DNA from: Pilatotrama ljubarskyi
Lineage: Eukaryota; Basidiomycota; Agaricomycetes; Polyporales; Polyporaceae
Reading direction: 5' to 3'
Length of the DNA: 64,000 nt
NCBI GenBank assembly: GCA_022385805.1
Contig: MU277685.1
Coordinates: 62,001 to 126,000, forward strand
The position numbers and the translations under genes were made by a program. Positions 22,359 to 32,019 of the stretch are shown here, piece after piece. A model generated the notes under the pieces. It had not been told where the DNA came from. It saw only the letters and a list, made by a program, of their open reading frames with translations, and did not search any database. The number at the start of each line of letters is the position of its first letter. Position 1 is the first letter of the stretch.

Positions 22359-24749
22359 ATGACAAAGTACATTCTCGTCTCTGGTGGTGTCGTGAGCGGT
22401 ATCGGCAAGGGCGTCATCGGTGCGCTCCCATCTGGGCTCTGTGCTCTTTCGAATCAGTATGTTCAAGCCGTGTTCTAGCCTCCTCCACGGGCTTGCTCCT
22501 CAAGACCACTGGTCTCAAGGTCACCGCCATCAAGATCGACCCCTACATGAACATCGATGCCGGTACCATGAGACCACAGGAGCATGGTGAGATCGTCTCC
22601 TGAGGTGTCGGCCATGCGGTGTGTCTGAGAGTGAAGGCAGGCGAGGTCTATGTCTTGAACGACGGCGGCGAAGTCGATCTTGATTTGGGCAACTACGAAC
22701 GCTACTTGAACGTCACCCTGAGCAGGGATAACAACATCACCACCGGAAAGATCTACCGCGAGGTCATCGAGAAGGAGGTGCGTATGTATACAGACGCGCT
22801 ACCCTACTATCGGCTAAGAGCAAGCGTTTCTGCTAGCGGCGAGGAGACTACTTGGGCAAGACTGTCCAGGTATGATACACGCGAATGGCCCCCAGGAGCA
22901 ATGTCTCTGAATGGCCTTGGCCTAGATCGTGCCCCATGTCACGAACGCTATCCAGGATTGGATCGAGCGCGTGTCGAAGATCCCCGTAGATGAGACTGGC
23001 GAGGAGCCGGACGTCTGCATCGTCGAGGTGCGTCTGATATCCATTAAGACCGTCAGCATATGCTGATCAGATTCAGTTGGGGGGCACGGTCGGTGACATC
23101 GAGTCCGCACCCTTCGTAGAAGCGATGCGGCAGTTCCAATTCCGCGTCGGCCACGAGAACTTCGCCCTCATCCACGTCTCCCTCGTCCCCGACATGCACG
23201 GCGAGCAAAAAACCAAGCCCACCCAAACCACCGTCCACGCCCTCCGCGGGCTCGGTCTCCTCCCTGACCTTGTCAGCCCTCTGCCTTTCTCTCTCCCTTC
23301 TCACTAAAGTGACACGTCGCACAGATCGCCTGCAGACTGATTGTCCAAAAGCCTCTCGAACCCGCAACAAAGTCCAAGATCTCCATGTTCTGCCACGTCG
23401 CGCCCGAGCAGGTCGTCGGCGTGCACGACGTCTCCTCCGTTTACCACGTCCCGCTCCTCCTCCAGTCCCAGGGCATCGTCCAGTACCTCCAAAAGCGCCT
23501 TAATCTCGCGACCATTCAGATCACCCCGCAGATGCAGGAGCGCGGGCGGTCATTAGAGCTCAGGTGGCGGGAGCTCACAAAACGGTGTGTGCATGACGTC
23601 TGGCTTGGTTAGGGGTTGGAAGGGTTGACGTGAATGTAGGCAAGAGCGCCTCTTTGACGAGGTGACGATTGCGCTGGTGGGCAAGTACACCGATATGACG
23701 GATTCGTACATGTCAGTCGTCAAGTCCCTCGAGCACTCCGCGTTCCGGTGTAACAGGCGGCTCAAGATCAAGGTCTGTTGCGATCAGTGGTCTGCGTCGC
23801 ATACATGCTGATTCATTTCGCCTACAGTGGGTCGATGCCTCGGACCTTGAGCCTGCAACACAACACACCAACCCCGCAAAATACCACGACGCATGGCGAG
23901 CAGTCGTCTCGGCGAAGTACTTCCTTCCATCTCATCCCCAAACTGAACCGTCCACTAACCCTCGCCTCTCAGCGGCATCCTCGTCCCTGGCGGCTTTGGC
24001 GTACGCGGCTCCGAGGGCATGATGCTCGCCATCAAGTGGGCGCGGGAGCAAAAGATCCCCTTCCTGGGCATCTGCTTCGGCTTCCAGCTCGCCGTCGTTG
24101 AGTGGGCACGGCACGTCTGCGGCATGGCGGGCGCGACCTCCGCCGAGTTCGACCCCCGCGCGCCCGAGCCGATCATCGTGTTCATGCCCGAGATCTCCAA
24201 GACGCACATGGGCGGCACGATGCGCCTCGGTCTGCGCCCGACCGTGTTCGAGCCGGAGAGCGAGAAGTGGAGCAAGGTGAGGAAGCTGTATGGCGGGGCG
24301 GGCAAGATCTGGGAGCGCCACCGGCATCGGTACGAGGTGAACCCTGCGCTCATCGAGCGCCTCGAGAAGAGCGGGATGCGCTTCATCGGCAAGGACGAGC
24401 GCGGGGAGCGCATGCAGGTCTTCGAGCTGCCCGGTACGTCTCTCTCCCATCTCTTTCGCGCACCTCAAGCGCCTTGTGAGCTCATCTAGCGCGCGTGGTA
24501 GACCACCCGTACTTTGTCGGCTTCCAGGCGCACCCCGAGTTCTGCACGCGCCCGCTGAACCCGTCGCCGCCCTTCCTCGGGCTCGTGGCGGCGGCGTCCG
24601 GCGTGTCCGTGCTCGACGAGCAGCTCGAGGTGCAGCTCAAGTCGTTCAAGCCGCCGCACCCCGAGGGCTCCATGGTCGACGAGGAGGCGCTCCGCAGCGA
24701 CGAGCCCCGGCCTGCGGGGGAGGAGGCGATCCTCAACTCTGAGCAGTGA
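22359..24749 (+). CDS. URA7: CTP synthase (glutamine-hydrolysing)
   Basis: Makes CTP from UTP, ATP and glutamine, the last step of de novo pyrimidine nucleotide synthesis; cytosolic, often filament-forming. Exons include 22359-22419, 22479-22586, 22641-22777, 22837-22869, 22926-23027 and 23077-23271. From 23325 further short-intron exons run to the stop at 24747-24749, for about 600 residues. The N-terminal amidoligase domain opens [27 protein letters not shown] (the P-loop-like [10 protein letters not shown]). It continues [54 protein letters not shown] and [16 protein letters not shown]. The C-terminal class I glutamine amidotransferase has [12 protein letters not shown], the nucleophile elbow [15 protein letters not shown] (Phe where most relatives have Leu before Gly) and the catalytic FQAHPEF with His and Glu. 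The acidic C-terminal tail ends EEAILNSEQ. An apparent stop after EHG is removed by the 54-bp intron 22587-22640. Confidence 0.96.
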
Positions 24750-25167
24750 GGCCTTTTCTGGTTGTGGTGCGGGTGTGCGTATTGTACGTTAGGGCAAGAG
24801 GGCTGGGGAGAGCGTAGGTATCTTACACGTATAATCGTAGATAGTGCTAGAAAACTGGTCGTCGAGCCAGACATGTAGACCTACATACACACATCGCTCT
24901 TGTCTTGCTTTGGTCAGCAATGGGATGCATGCTAACAGCACCCTCCACGGCGTGAATGTACTCAAAGGGAGGAGCGAGAGGGGCTGGTGCAACGGTGAGG
25001 AGGTCATGGTACGGTCTACGTATCGCCACAGTCATGCATTCGTTTCATCATTCCTGACAACCTCCTGTATCAGGATCGTACGGATGTAGCGCAGCCCATC
25101 TCCGTATCGTTATATATCGTGTACGCGAGACGCGTCAGATGACATGTTGATGACTCGTAGAGGACCC
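24750..25167. other. 3' flank of CTP synthase, no gene seen
   Basis: No motif-bearing frame. Probably the CTP synthase 3' UTR and spacer. Confidence 0.4.
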
Positions 25168-25956
25168 CTAGTTACCCTGGCCTAAGTTACCAACCTCAAC
25201 GTTCATGCTTGGAGTAGTAGTCGGAAAGGAAACGGCGCTCACCCCGATCTCCACTGCGAAAGCGGGACCGGCGGACGGCGATGGGCGCCCAAAGTTCCCT
25301 GTGGGTCCGGGTACGATAACGGGTATCCCATCCACATGGGCCCCGCGCGGTTCCGACTTGCACGCCCTCCCGATTCCGAGTCCGCACCGTAGAACTCCTC
25401 CAGCCTCCTCTGGTAGGCAACTTCTCTGAGCCGCTCCGCCAACGCACCCGCGAAGCTTTGGGACTTCGGACCCACCGCGCCCGCCGAGTCCGGACGGAGG
25501 TGCAGGAACGCGAGCCTGACGTGCCCCAGGCTCTGCAGCGTATTGCTCTTCACCATATACAGGCCCCCCTTCCCCCCAGCTGTCAACTTCTCTGCTGGGG
25601 GGCCCGGCGGGTTCGTTAGTCTGCTTTCTCCGGTGCGTTAAGCGGGCAGCAGTCGGTGAGAGACGGTGTCCTCGTCGCGCGTCCGCTCGCCGACTATCGT
25701 GCCAATGAAAAGTGCTGGGGCGGCTGCGGCTGACGGGATTTGTGCAGCCGAGGGTGGGGCCGACGTGCAGGAGGCCGAGGCGGACGATCATGCCGATTTG
25801 GGGAGGATCGGGAGGCTCGATGGCCACTGCGAAGAGGGCCGTATTCGAGCTGGGTGGCGCTGGGTGGTTTTCGGACGCGGGGAGCGTGACGGACACTTGC
25901 ATCGGTGCCGCGGGGGGCGCCATAGGGGTGCTGGAATTAAATGGTGTGGTGTTCAT
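25168..25956 (-). pseudogene. possible decayed or small Pro/Ala-rich gene, unassigned
   Basis: From an ATG at 25956 the minus strand reads MNTTPFNSSTPMAPPAAPMQ, then a moderately hydrophobic stretch (VAIEPPDPPQIGMIVRLGLLHVGPTLG). Shortly after, a second frame continues as an Ala-rich hydrophobic piece (SAAAAPALFIGTIVGERTRDEDTV) to a stop. A third frame from about 25586 gives a plausible helical piece (SFAGALAERLREVAYQRRLEEFYG). The GC-rich third positions and three coherent pieces in different frames look like exons of a small membrane-associated protein, or a gene with frameshifts. I could not connect them with convincing GT/AG introns. I recognise no family. Coordinates cover the coding-looking stretch, not a confirmed model. 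Confidence 0.22.
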
Positions 25957-26360
25957 GCGGTTAGTGGGGGGAAGAGGCAGGGGCCGCTGACCGATAGACC
26001 CCAACGCGTGGCCTATATTTTTGCTTGTGCGCAATGCATCGGGTGAAGAAGCGTGAAGAAGCAGCCCCGGAGCGCTCGGCTGTCAACCATATGAGCTACG
26101 AGAGGGCGTGTATCAGTGTCCGCTGCCAGTGGCAACCCATTTTAGAGCATCACTATGGCCATTAGCAGCACCTAGAGCCATTCGCCATGCTTTCTCAAGA
26201 AAATTGATGTGTGCAGTACTGCCTTTCTCTATAAGCCCAACGCAAGGGGAATTTGCAGCCGGCGGAGCCGTCGGCGTCTTGCATGTTCGGTCAGCCAATG
26301 GGCGCTGGCGGTGAGTATACCTTCCAGATTTGGCCCAAAGTTTGGGCGCCTAATCGGCCA

Positions 26361-26395
26361 AGGGCCTGGTCGGCTGCCCGTGAAATACATCTCAC
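26361..26395 (+). repeat. left terminal inverted repeat
   Basis: 35-bp arm pairing with 26501-26535; mismatches fall at the 24th and 30th bases from the outer end. Confidence 0.8.
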
Positions 26396-26500
26396 ACGTG
26401 AGTGCGGAATGTGGCTCCCACTGGAAATTTCGCGCAAGCGCCCGTTAAGCGCTCACATGTGAGTTGCAACTCGCACTCACACCACTGATTTTGGCGGGGC

Positions 26501-26535
26501 GTGAGTTGTATCTCACGGGCAGCCGACCAGGCCCT
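26501..26535 (-). repeat. right terminal inverted repeat
   Basis: 35-bp arm pairing with 26361-26395; 33 of 35 bases complementary. Confidence 0.8.
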
Positions 26536-27539
26536 AAGGCCATGCAAGTTGGACTCTACCTGACGGGCGACGAGCTCCGTTACGGAACACTCACCGCAAT
26601 GCGGCTCGACATCTGACCGTGCTGCGCACGCACGCTGAACCTTTCTGCATGAGAAGCCAACGCGGCTGTTGGAAGACTGGAGTTTCTGAGAACGCCGGAC
26701 GGAGGAGAGCCTGGCAGACCGAGGTTGTGAGAACAGAGCTGGCCGTGAGAGCAAACGGAGACACAGATAGCGTCGATCGACGCCCGCAGGGAGCAAACAG
26801 AGGAGGCGGGAGCACTTCTCTAGGACCTGAATGGAGAGAGGTTTCGATGTGGGAAGGGCGGTGGTAAAAGGGCAGACAGGGTGCGCAGTCGTGTCCGTCG
26901 AGCCCGAGGCGGCGGAAACCAGTAGAACGCCGTGGTTGACACTGAGCTTGAGAGGTACAGAGGAATAAGAGATTTAGGTTCGTGCTCGAGCGGAAGCAGC
27001 TGTCAGACTCGAGAGCGGAGGTGTAGACTGGCAGAGCGTGAGGAAAGCCGAAGAGGCGGGGGAAACTCGAGAGGCGAATCCGTGCGGGCGGCGCGGGATT
27101 TCCCCAGCTGGGAGCTGGGCCGGCGAGTAGACTTTTCGGCTCTGAACTGTTATACAAACGAACGGTACGCACCAAAGGCCGAGGGAACGCGAACCTAGGT
27201 GGTTGAAGACACGGTTTCTACGCGTTCAGTGGGCTTGCTTATAACTTCAAATGCGGTCTTGCTCGTGGTCTTGCTCTCGCTCACCGGTTCAACAGCTGCT
27301 ATGCAGCCACTAGGCTTAACGACCGGTCTAGGGAAGTCTGGTGGGATAGAATACAACATAAAAATGGTAAATGTTATACAACCGAGGATCCCTAGGTAGC
27401 CTGTATGCGCTCTAGACCGAGTCAGAACAAAGCGAAAACGCGACAGTGGAACTCTCACAGCTCTCGGGTATCTGATACCAGACACTTTCGTCTCCGTGTG
27501 CCGCACGCTCAACGCGCAGCCCGCACCCGCACCGCAAAC
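26536..27539. other. gene-poor spacer
   Basis: Between the inverted-repeat element and the 3' end of the 3-beta-HSD gene. The long minus-strand frame 26591-27175 is rich in Ser/Pro/Arg without recognisable motifs, and I do not call it a gene. The 27195-27512 minus frame contains one hydrophobic stretch (YLGILGCITFTIFMLYSIP) but no splice-supported context. Confidence 0.4.
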
Positions 27540-29256
27540 TCAATACTGCAGCTTCGCGACGCGCGGCTTGTCCGGCGCCGCCCCCAGCTTCTCCAACACC
27601 TCCTCGACGCTCTTCTCCGCGCGCGCGAGCGCGAAGCCCACATCGGGCGCCTCGTGCCCCGCGATGATCCGCTTCTGCTCGCGCCCGCCCGTGCGCGTGT
27701 GCTCCACCACGACCTTGCACGTCCCCTCCAGCGTCGTCACGCGCCCATTGTACCCAAGCCCTCCAGCGGCGGGCGCCGCGCGCGCGCGCGAGTCGTCGAA
27801 GATGAGGTGCACCTGCGTCAAAGCCCACATCGACGGCTGGAGGTAGACGATGTCGCCGCTGACGGCGGGCACGAGCTTCGCGAGGCGCGAGAGCGGGGCC
27901 GGCGCGCGCAGGAGCGCGTGCCGCATGAGGTAGTATGCCTCGACGAGCGTCGCGAGCGCGAGCATCGCCGTGCACGAGAGCGTCTGGGTCGTGCACTCGC
28001 CCTTAGTAAGCAGGTTCAGGGTCCGGTAGATCTCGCCGTACGTGGGCGGCGGGCCCGCGTCCGCGACGCAGAACGCCTGCCCGCCGATGTCCGGGTTCGG
28101 GCTGCCGCGCTCGAGCTCGACGAGCCGCTGCTCGTAGCAGAGGTGCGCGACGGAGCAGTTCTCGACGTAGATGAACGACTGGAGCGTGTTCGCGATCCAG
28201 GTCATGTTGGCTTTGCGCAGGAGGTGCGCGGCGACGAGCAGGTCCCCGCCGGGCCCGTAGATGCCATTGCCAGGACGGACACACCCTGTGCGGAGGATGC
28301 CCTTACCGGTGGGCGACCGGTCGGCCTCGCGGACGACGGTTTCCGCTCGGCGCTTCGACACGGCGTAATTCGAGAAGAACTCCTCGTGCTGTTGAGGCAT
28401 GTCGGTCTCGTCGTCGTCGATGCGCTGCACGAACATATCGGGCTCCTGCTCCCATGGCCACAGCCAGAAGCGTGTTCGCCGGACGCCCACGGAGCCGGAG
28501 GAGGTGTATATGAGGGTCGCCGCGCCGACCTTGCGCGCGGCCTCCACGACATTACGCGTGCCCAGCACGTTGACGCGGTCCGAGTAGGGTTGCAATGAAG
28601 GGTCGCGCTCGTAGAAGCGGATGATGGCGGCGGTGTGGAAGACGGTGAGCTCGGGTTCGGGCTGGCCGTCGGTGGTGGTCTTCGGCCAGGGCTTGCGGAA
28701 CGCAGCCTCTACGGCAGCGGCGTTCGTAACATCGACGTGGACGAAGTCTACTTCTGTCGCGGGCCCCTCGAGCATGTCCTCTCGGACGGGGCGTCGGATG
28801 TCGAGGATACGGATCCGGCGTGGGTCCTCGCCGCGCGCGATTAGGTGGAGGACGATCCATCCGCCCAAGAAGCCGGCCTGGGTGTGGAAGTCAGTTTTCC
28901 TGAATTGCCAAAGCTGCGGCCGGGGAAGGGGGTAGCCGGACTGGGTGGCGGGACAGGGCTATCTCGAGGGAGGCGTGGGACGGAAGTCGAACATAGTGAG
29001 TACTCACCCCGCCGATCACGATGTATCGCCTGCCGGTCTTTGGCGGGAGCTCCGAGGGCGAGAACAGAGACGGCGAGTCGCCTGCGATGCTTGGAGAGCG
29101 GGAGGTGCGCTCGATGTCGTCTGTGGACCAGCGTTTGGGGGAGTACGCGATGGCGGCGGGCGGCAGTTTGGTGAGCTTTGCGTCATTGGCGCGGACGTAG
29201 AGGTAGAAGAGGATGGGGAGGCCTGCGAGCAGCGAGAGCCACAGCGGGAGACTCAT
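27540..29256 (-). CDS. 3-beta-hydroxysteroid dehydrogenase family enzyme, ER-anchored
   Basis: Short-chain NAD(P)-dependent sterol or related 3-beta-hydroxy dehydrogenase. A role like Erg26 (C-3 sterol decarboxylase) is possible but not proven. Exon 1 29256-29008 and exon 2 28877-27540, joined over a 130-bp GT/AG intron, give 528 residues. Residues 4-21 (PLWLSLLAGLPILFYLYV) are a membrane anchor, followed by a linker. The nucleotide-binding motif is rebuilt exactly across the splice: RRYIVIGGAGFLGGWIVLHL (GxxGxxG). Further blocks are IRILDIRRP, DFVHVDVTNAAAVEAAF, VFHTAAI, NVLGTRNVVEAARKVG, LIYTSSGSV, the catalytic NYAVSKRRAE (YxxxK), RPGNGIYGPGGD and FIYVENCSVAHL. The C-terminal 150 residues include a hydrophobic segment (TLSCTAMLALATLVEAYYLMRHALL) and are longer than in yeast Erg26. 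The N-terminal anchor extension also distinguishes it from the 350-residue yeast enzyme. Confidence 0.92.
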
Positions 29257-30121
29257 GGCGACTGTGCTGGGCGGTGCGGGGAGGGCAGGAGGGAGGTAGG
29301 ATGGAGGACGGGGAGGAGAGGCTGGGAGGAGGAGGATATAAAGAGAGGTCGCCGTGTTAGCTGAGGACGGTGGGAGCGGTGTGTTGGAATGGACAACCCC
29401 GGGTGGGCGAAGCAGCGCGATCGAAGGCGCCGAGGTTCGCGCGCAACGACCGAGGGAGCCAGAAATGTATTAGCAGCGTATTCACGCCCACGTCCCCCGC
29501 GCTCGCAGACAGGCGCAGACATGTCCAGTACACCGTCCGAGCTCTCCCGCAAACAGCGCCGTGTGAGTGTGCAGACTGCGCACAGTCTATGGCACGCCTC
29601 CTGGACGGTCGTTCACACCGTTCCCCACATATACATCGCTCTTGCTCACGATCCACCCAGACCGCTCCTACGACGGCTGTCCGCATTCACGTCCATGCAC
29701 TGCGGAACATGTAGCAACGAGAAACGCGTCTCCATGTCCCTGACTGTCTCTGTCCCTTTGCGGCCACTGTGTGCATGGTAACATAGCAGCGCGACTTCTC
29801 GACTTCACGCGGGAGATACCACAACTGACTGCGTGAGTACATGCACAGTATAGCAGACCGGACTACTTCTCGTGCAAGCAGACGCTCGACGATCCTTCAC
29901 AGCATTTCGCACCTGTCGTACTACCGCTACACACCACACATCACACAGCATCGAACCAAGCGTTCCAACCAATGACAAATATTCAATCGACTGCGGGGGT
30001 GCGCAAAGCAAACGCTGGTACGCTCACATGGATCCCATTGCGGCACTACAGTACATGGTAGCATATACTTGCCAGATACCGACCTTACCCTGATCCGAGT
30101 ATGCAGACGTTCACCTCACGA
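29257..30121. other. upstream region of the 3-beta-HSD gene
   Basis: Includes an AT-rich ATATAAAG on the plus strand (TTTATATCC on the minus) near 29336-29344, about 80 bases before the 3-beta-HSD start. Otherwise no supported gene. Confidence 0.4.
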
Positions 30122-31753
30122 TCACGCAGGCGGAGGCGGCGGGGGAGCAGGCTCGCTCGGGGGAGGCGCAGAGCTAGGCGCAGACGGCGTTGGCGTCGTC
30201 CCAGTTGCGCCAGTAACACCGGCAGTGTACCCTGCCTGTGCGTAGTACTGCGCGTACTGTTGCGCTTGCTGGGCTTGCCATTCCTTGAACTGCGGCGAGT
30301 TGACGTCGTAGCCGTAGGCAGCCCTGCATGTCGGAAGCGTCAGCTCGATTTCCTTGCAGAGTCAGCACTCGGACCGACCAATAAGCTGCGTAGGCATCCC
30401 AGTCACTCGCGGCGGGCGCAGCGCCGGCCTGGCCAGCTGTAGGAGCGACCGCGCCCGGTGCAGCAGGTGCGCTGCCGTCTGGCGGGGGCGGAGGCTGCTC
30501 GCCGGGCGGTGGCGGAGGGGGTGCGCTACCAGGCGGCGGCGGCGCGTATCCCTAAACACAAGCGTGTGAGCGATTACACCAAATGAGCATACAGACCAGA
30601 ATCATGCAACGAAGGCAACTTGTATGCCACGACAGACTGGCACGCGGGGAGGCGAGGAGGGGTGTACATGAGCGGAGCATACATACACCGTAAGCACTGT
30701 AGGCAGCGTACTGGACTTGTGCTTGATGGAGCTCCATTTGTTGCTGCGCGAGGGCCGTCTTCATCTTCGCGTGCTCGGCCCGCACCACCTCGAGCAGATC
30801 CTCTGTAAGCGCCTTCGCACGCTGCACTTGCTGTTCATCCGGGCCGCTGATTACGGAGTGTGAATGACACGCAGGAGGGCCGATAGGATGAGACGTACGT
30901 GACATGGATGAACATGGGCTCGTCGTGCTCATGGCCCGTCTCCTGGTCGACGAAGCCAGATCCCTGACCCTTGATTTGTACGCGGGTGCCCGTCTCCTGT
31001 TGGATGTACTTGACGAACATACCCTGCGGCGCAGGTAAGCACCGATGCAAGCACGGGAGAGGCTATGGCATACCGAAGGCCCGACCACTTTTGCACGGAC
31101 GTTGAAGTTTCTTATGCTGTCGATACCAATCGGGATCTTCTCTTCGGGCCATTTTCGCTACAAGGAGTCAGATAAAGTGTACGAAAGTCATGGCGAATTC
31201 AGCACATACCCGCTCCCTGACACGACTGCTCTTATCCTCCACGAGCGAACCCATGTCCATATTCATCAAGTCGTTGATCTTGGCGACAGCCTTGTCCAGC
31301 ATCTCCTGGCTCGTAGCGGACACATGCAGGTAGAGAGGAGGGTCCTTCTCGGTCGCCTTTGACCTGTCCGGGTACCATACACCCTTGGTGCTCACGGATG
31401 CACCCGTCTCCTCATGAATCTGGACACGGTGGAGATCAATATATGCCCGAGGAGACTGCGCGGACGCGTAAACTGACCTGCTGCTGAGTAGATCCCTTCG
31501 TGAGGAGGTATCTGTTCCTGACGTCGTTGATGTCGATATCCCTCGTGTAGTCCCCATCGTGCGGGTCCTTGGGGCCCAGGCTCGCGCCCCCGGAGTTCGC
31601 AAACTGAGCGGCGATTTTGGCGGCGATGGCGGCGGCGGCGGCGGCTGCTTCAGACGCAGACTTGCCGTCCTCGACCTTTGTCGCTTTGGAAGGGCCCTCG
31701 CCTTCGCTGCCCTCCGGGCCCGCCTGATCCCATTTGCGCTTCGAAGAGGACAT
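30122..31753 (-). CDS. KH-domain RNA-binding protein, KHDC4-like
   Basis: RNA-binding protein of the KHDC4/BLOM7 type, implicated in pre-mRNA splicing in animals; a nuclear role is inferred. It starts at 31753 with MSSSKRKWDQAG, a basic Lys/Arg cluster, and an Ala-rich helix. The first KH-like region reads TRDIDINDVRNRYLLTKGSTQQQ and, across the splice, IHEETGASVSTKGVWYPD, ending PLYLHVSA. The second KH domain, assembled from three exons, reads FNVRAKVVGPSGMFVKYIQQETGTRVQIKGQGSGF (GxxG loop present) and ends EPMFIHV. The arrangement RNRYLLTKG plus GPSGMFVKYIQ is the specific signature of this group. The C-terminal 150 residues are Pro/Ala/Tyr/Gln rich, with tracts such as APPPPGSAPPPPPPGEQ and repeated YAAYW/YAQYY, probably disordered and prone to condensation. 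All introns are short GT/AG. Confidence 0.88.
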
Positions 31754-32019
31754 GCTCGCGGGTCGGTGCTACGAGTCAAGCGGTGTTGCGCGAGGCTGAA
31801 TAGACGGCGCGACACGAGGACGCAGGAGGGAGGACGGGAGAGACGCGGTGGATCGGTTCAAGAGGGCCTCGCACGGGGCGGCACGCGGGAGTTGCCAGAG
31901 GCCGTATTTGGCCGTGTTTGGATTGTGGCACGACGTGGTCGGTGCGGGCGAGTTTTTTTCGGAAGCGCCGGTGAGCTTTCTCGTCCAAAAACCGCCAGTG
32001 GACGTCCAGTCCATTCACC

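Larger units (their letters stand above)
26361..26535. mobile_element. MITE-like element with 35-bp terminal inverted repeats
   Basis: The 35 bases at 26361-26395 are the reverse complement of 26501-26535 with only two mismatches (33/35). The outer ends are AGGGCCTGGTCGGCTGCCCG. The 105-bp interior has no coding capacity but holds extra short palindromes (CTCACACGTGAG-like at about 26391-26402 and CTCACATGTGAG at about 26452-26463). The size, long imperfect inverted repeats and lack of coding sequence fit a non-autonomous DNA transposon (MITE). If the element begins at GGGCC, the right flank is TAA and the left is CAA. That is compatible with a mutated 3-bp TWA target duplication as made by PIF/Harbinger transposases, but this is inference. 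It lies in a gene-poor spacer. Confidence 0.7.

Noticed and set aside
22587..22640. Apparent premature stop in CTP synthase after EHG, suggesting a pseudogene
   Set aside because: A 54-bp GT/AG intron removes it and restores [19 protein letters not shown] exactly.
26591..27175. Long minus-strand open frame as a gene
   Set aside because: Composition is Ser/Pro/Arg-biased without domains, no splice-supported extension and no codon texture like neighbouring genes.
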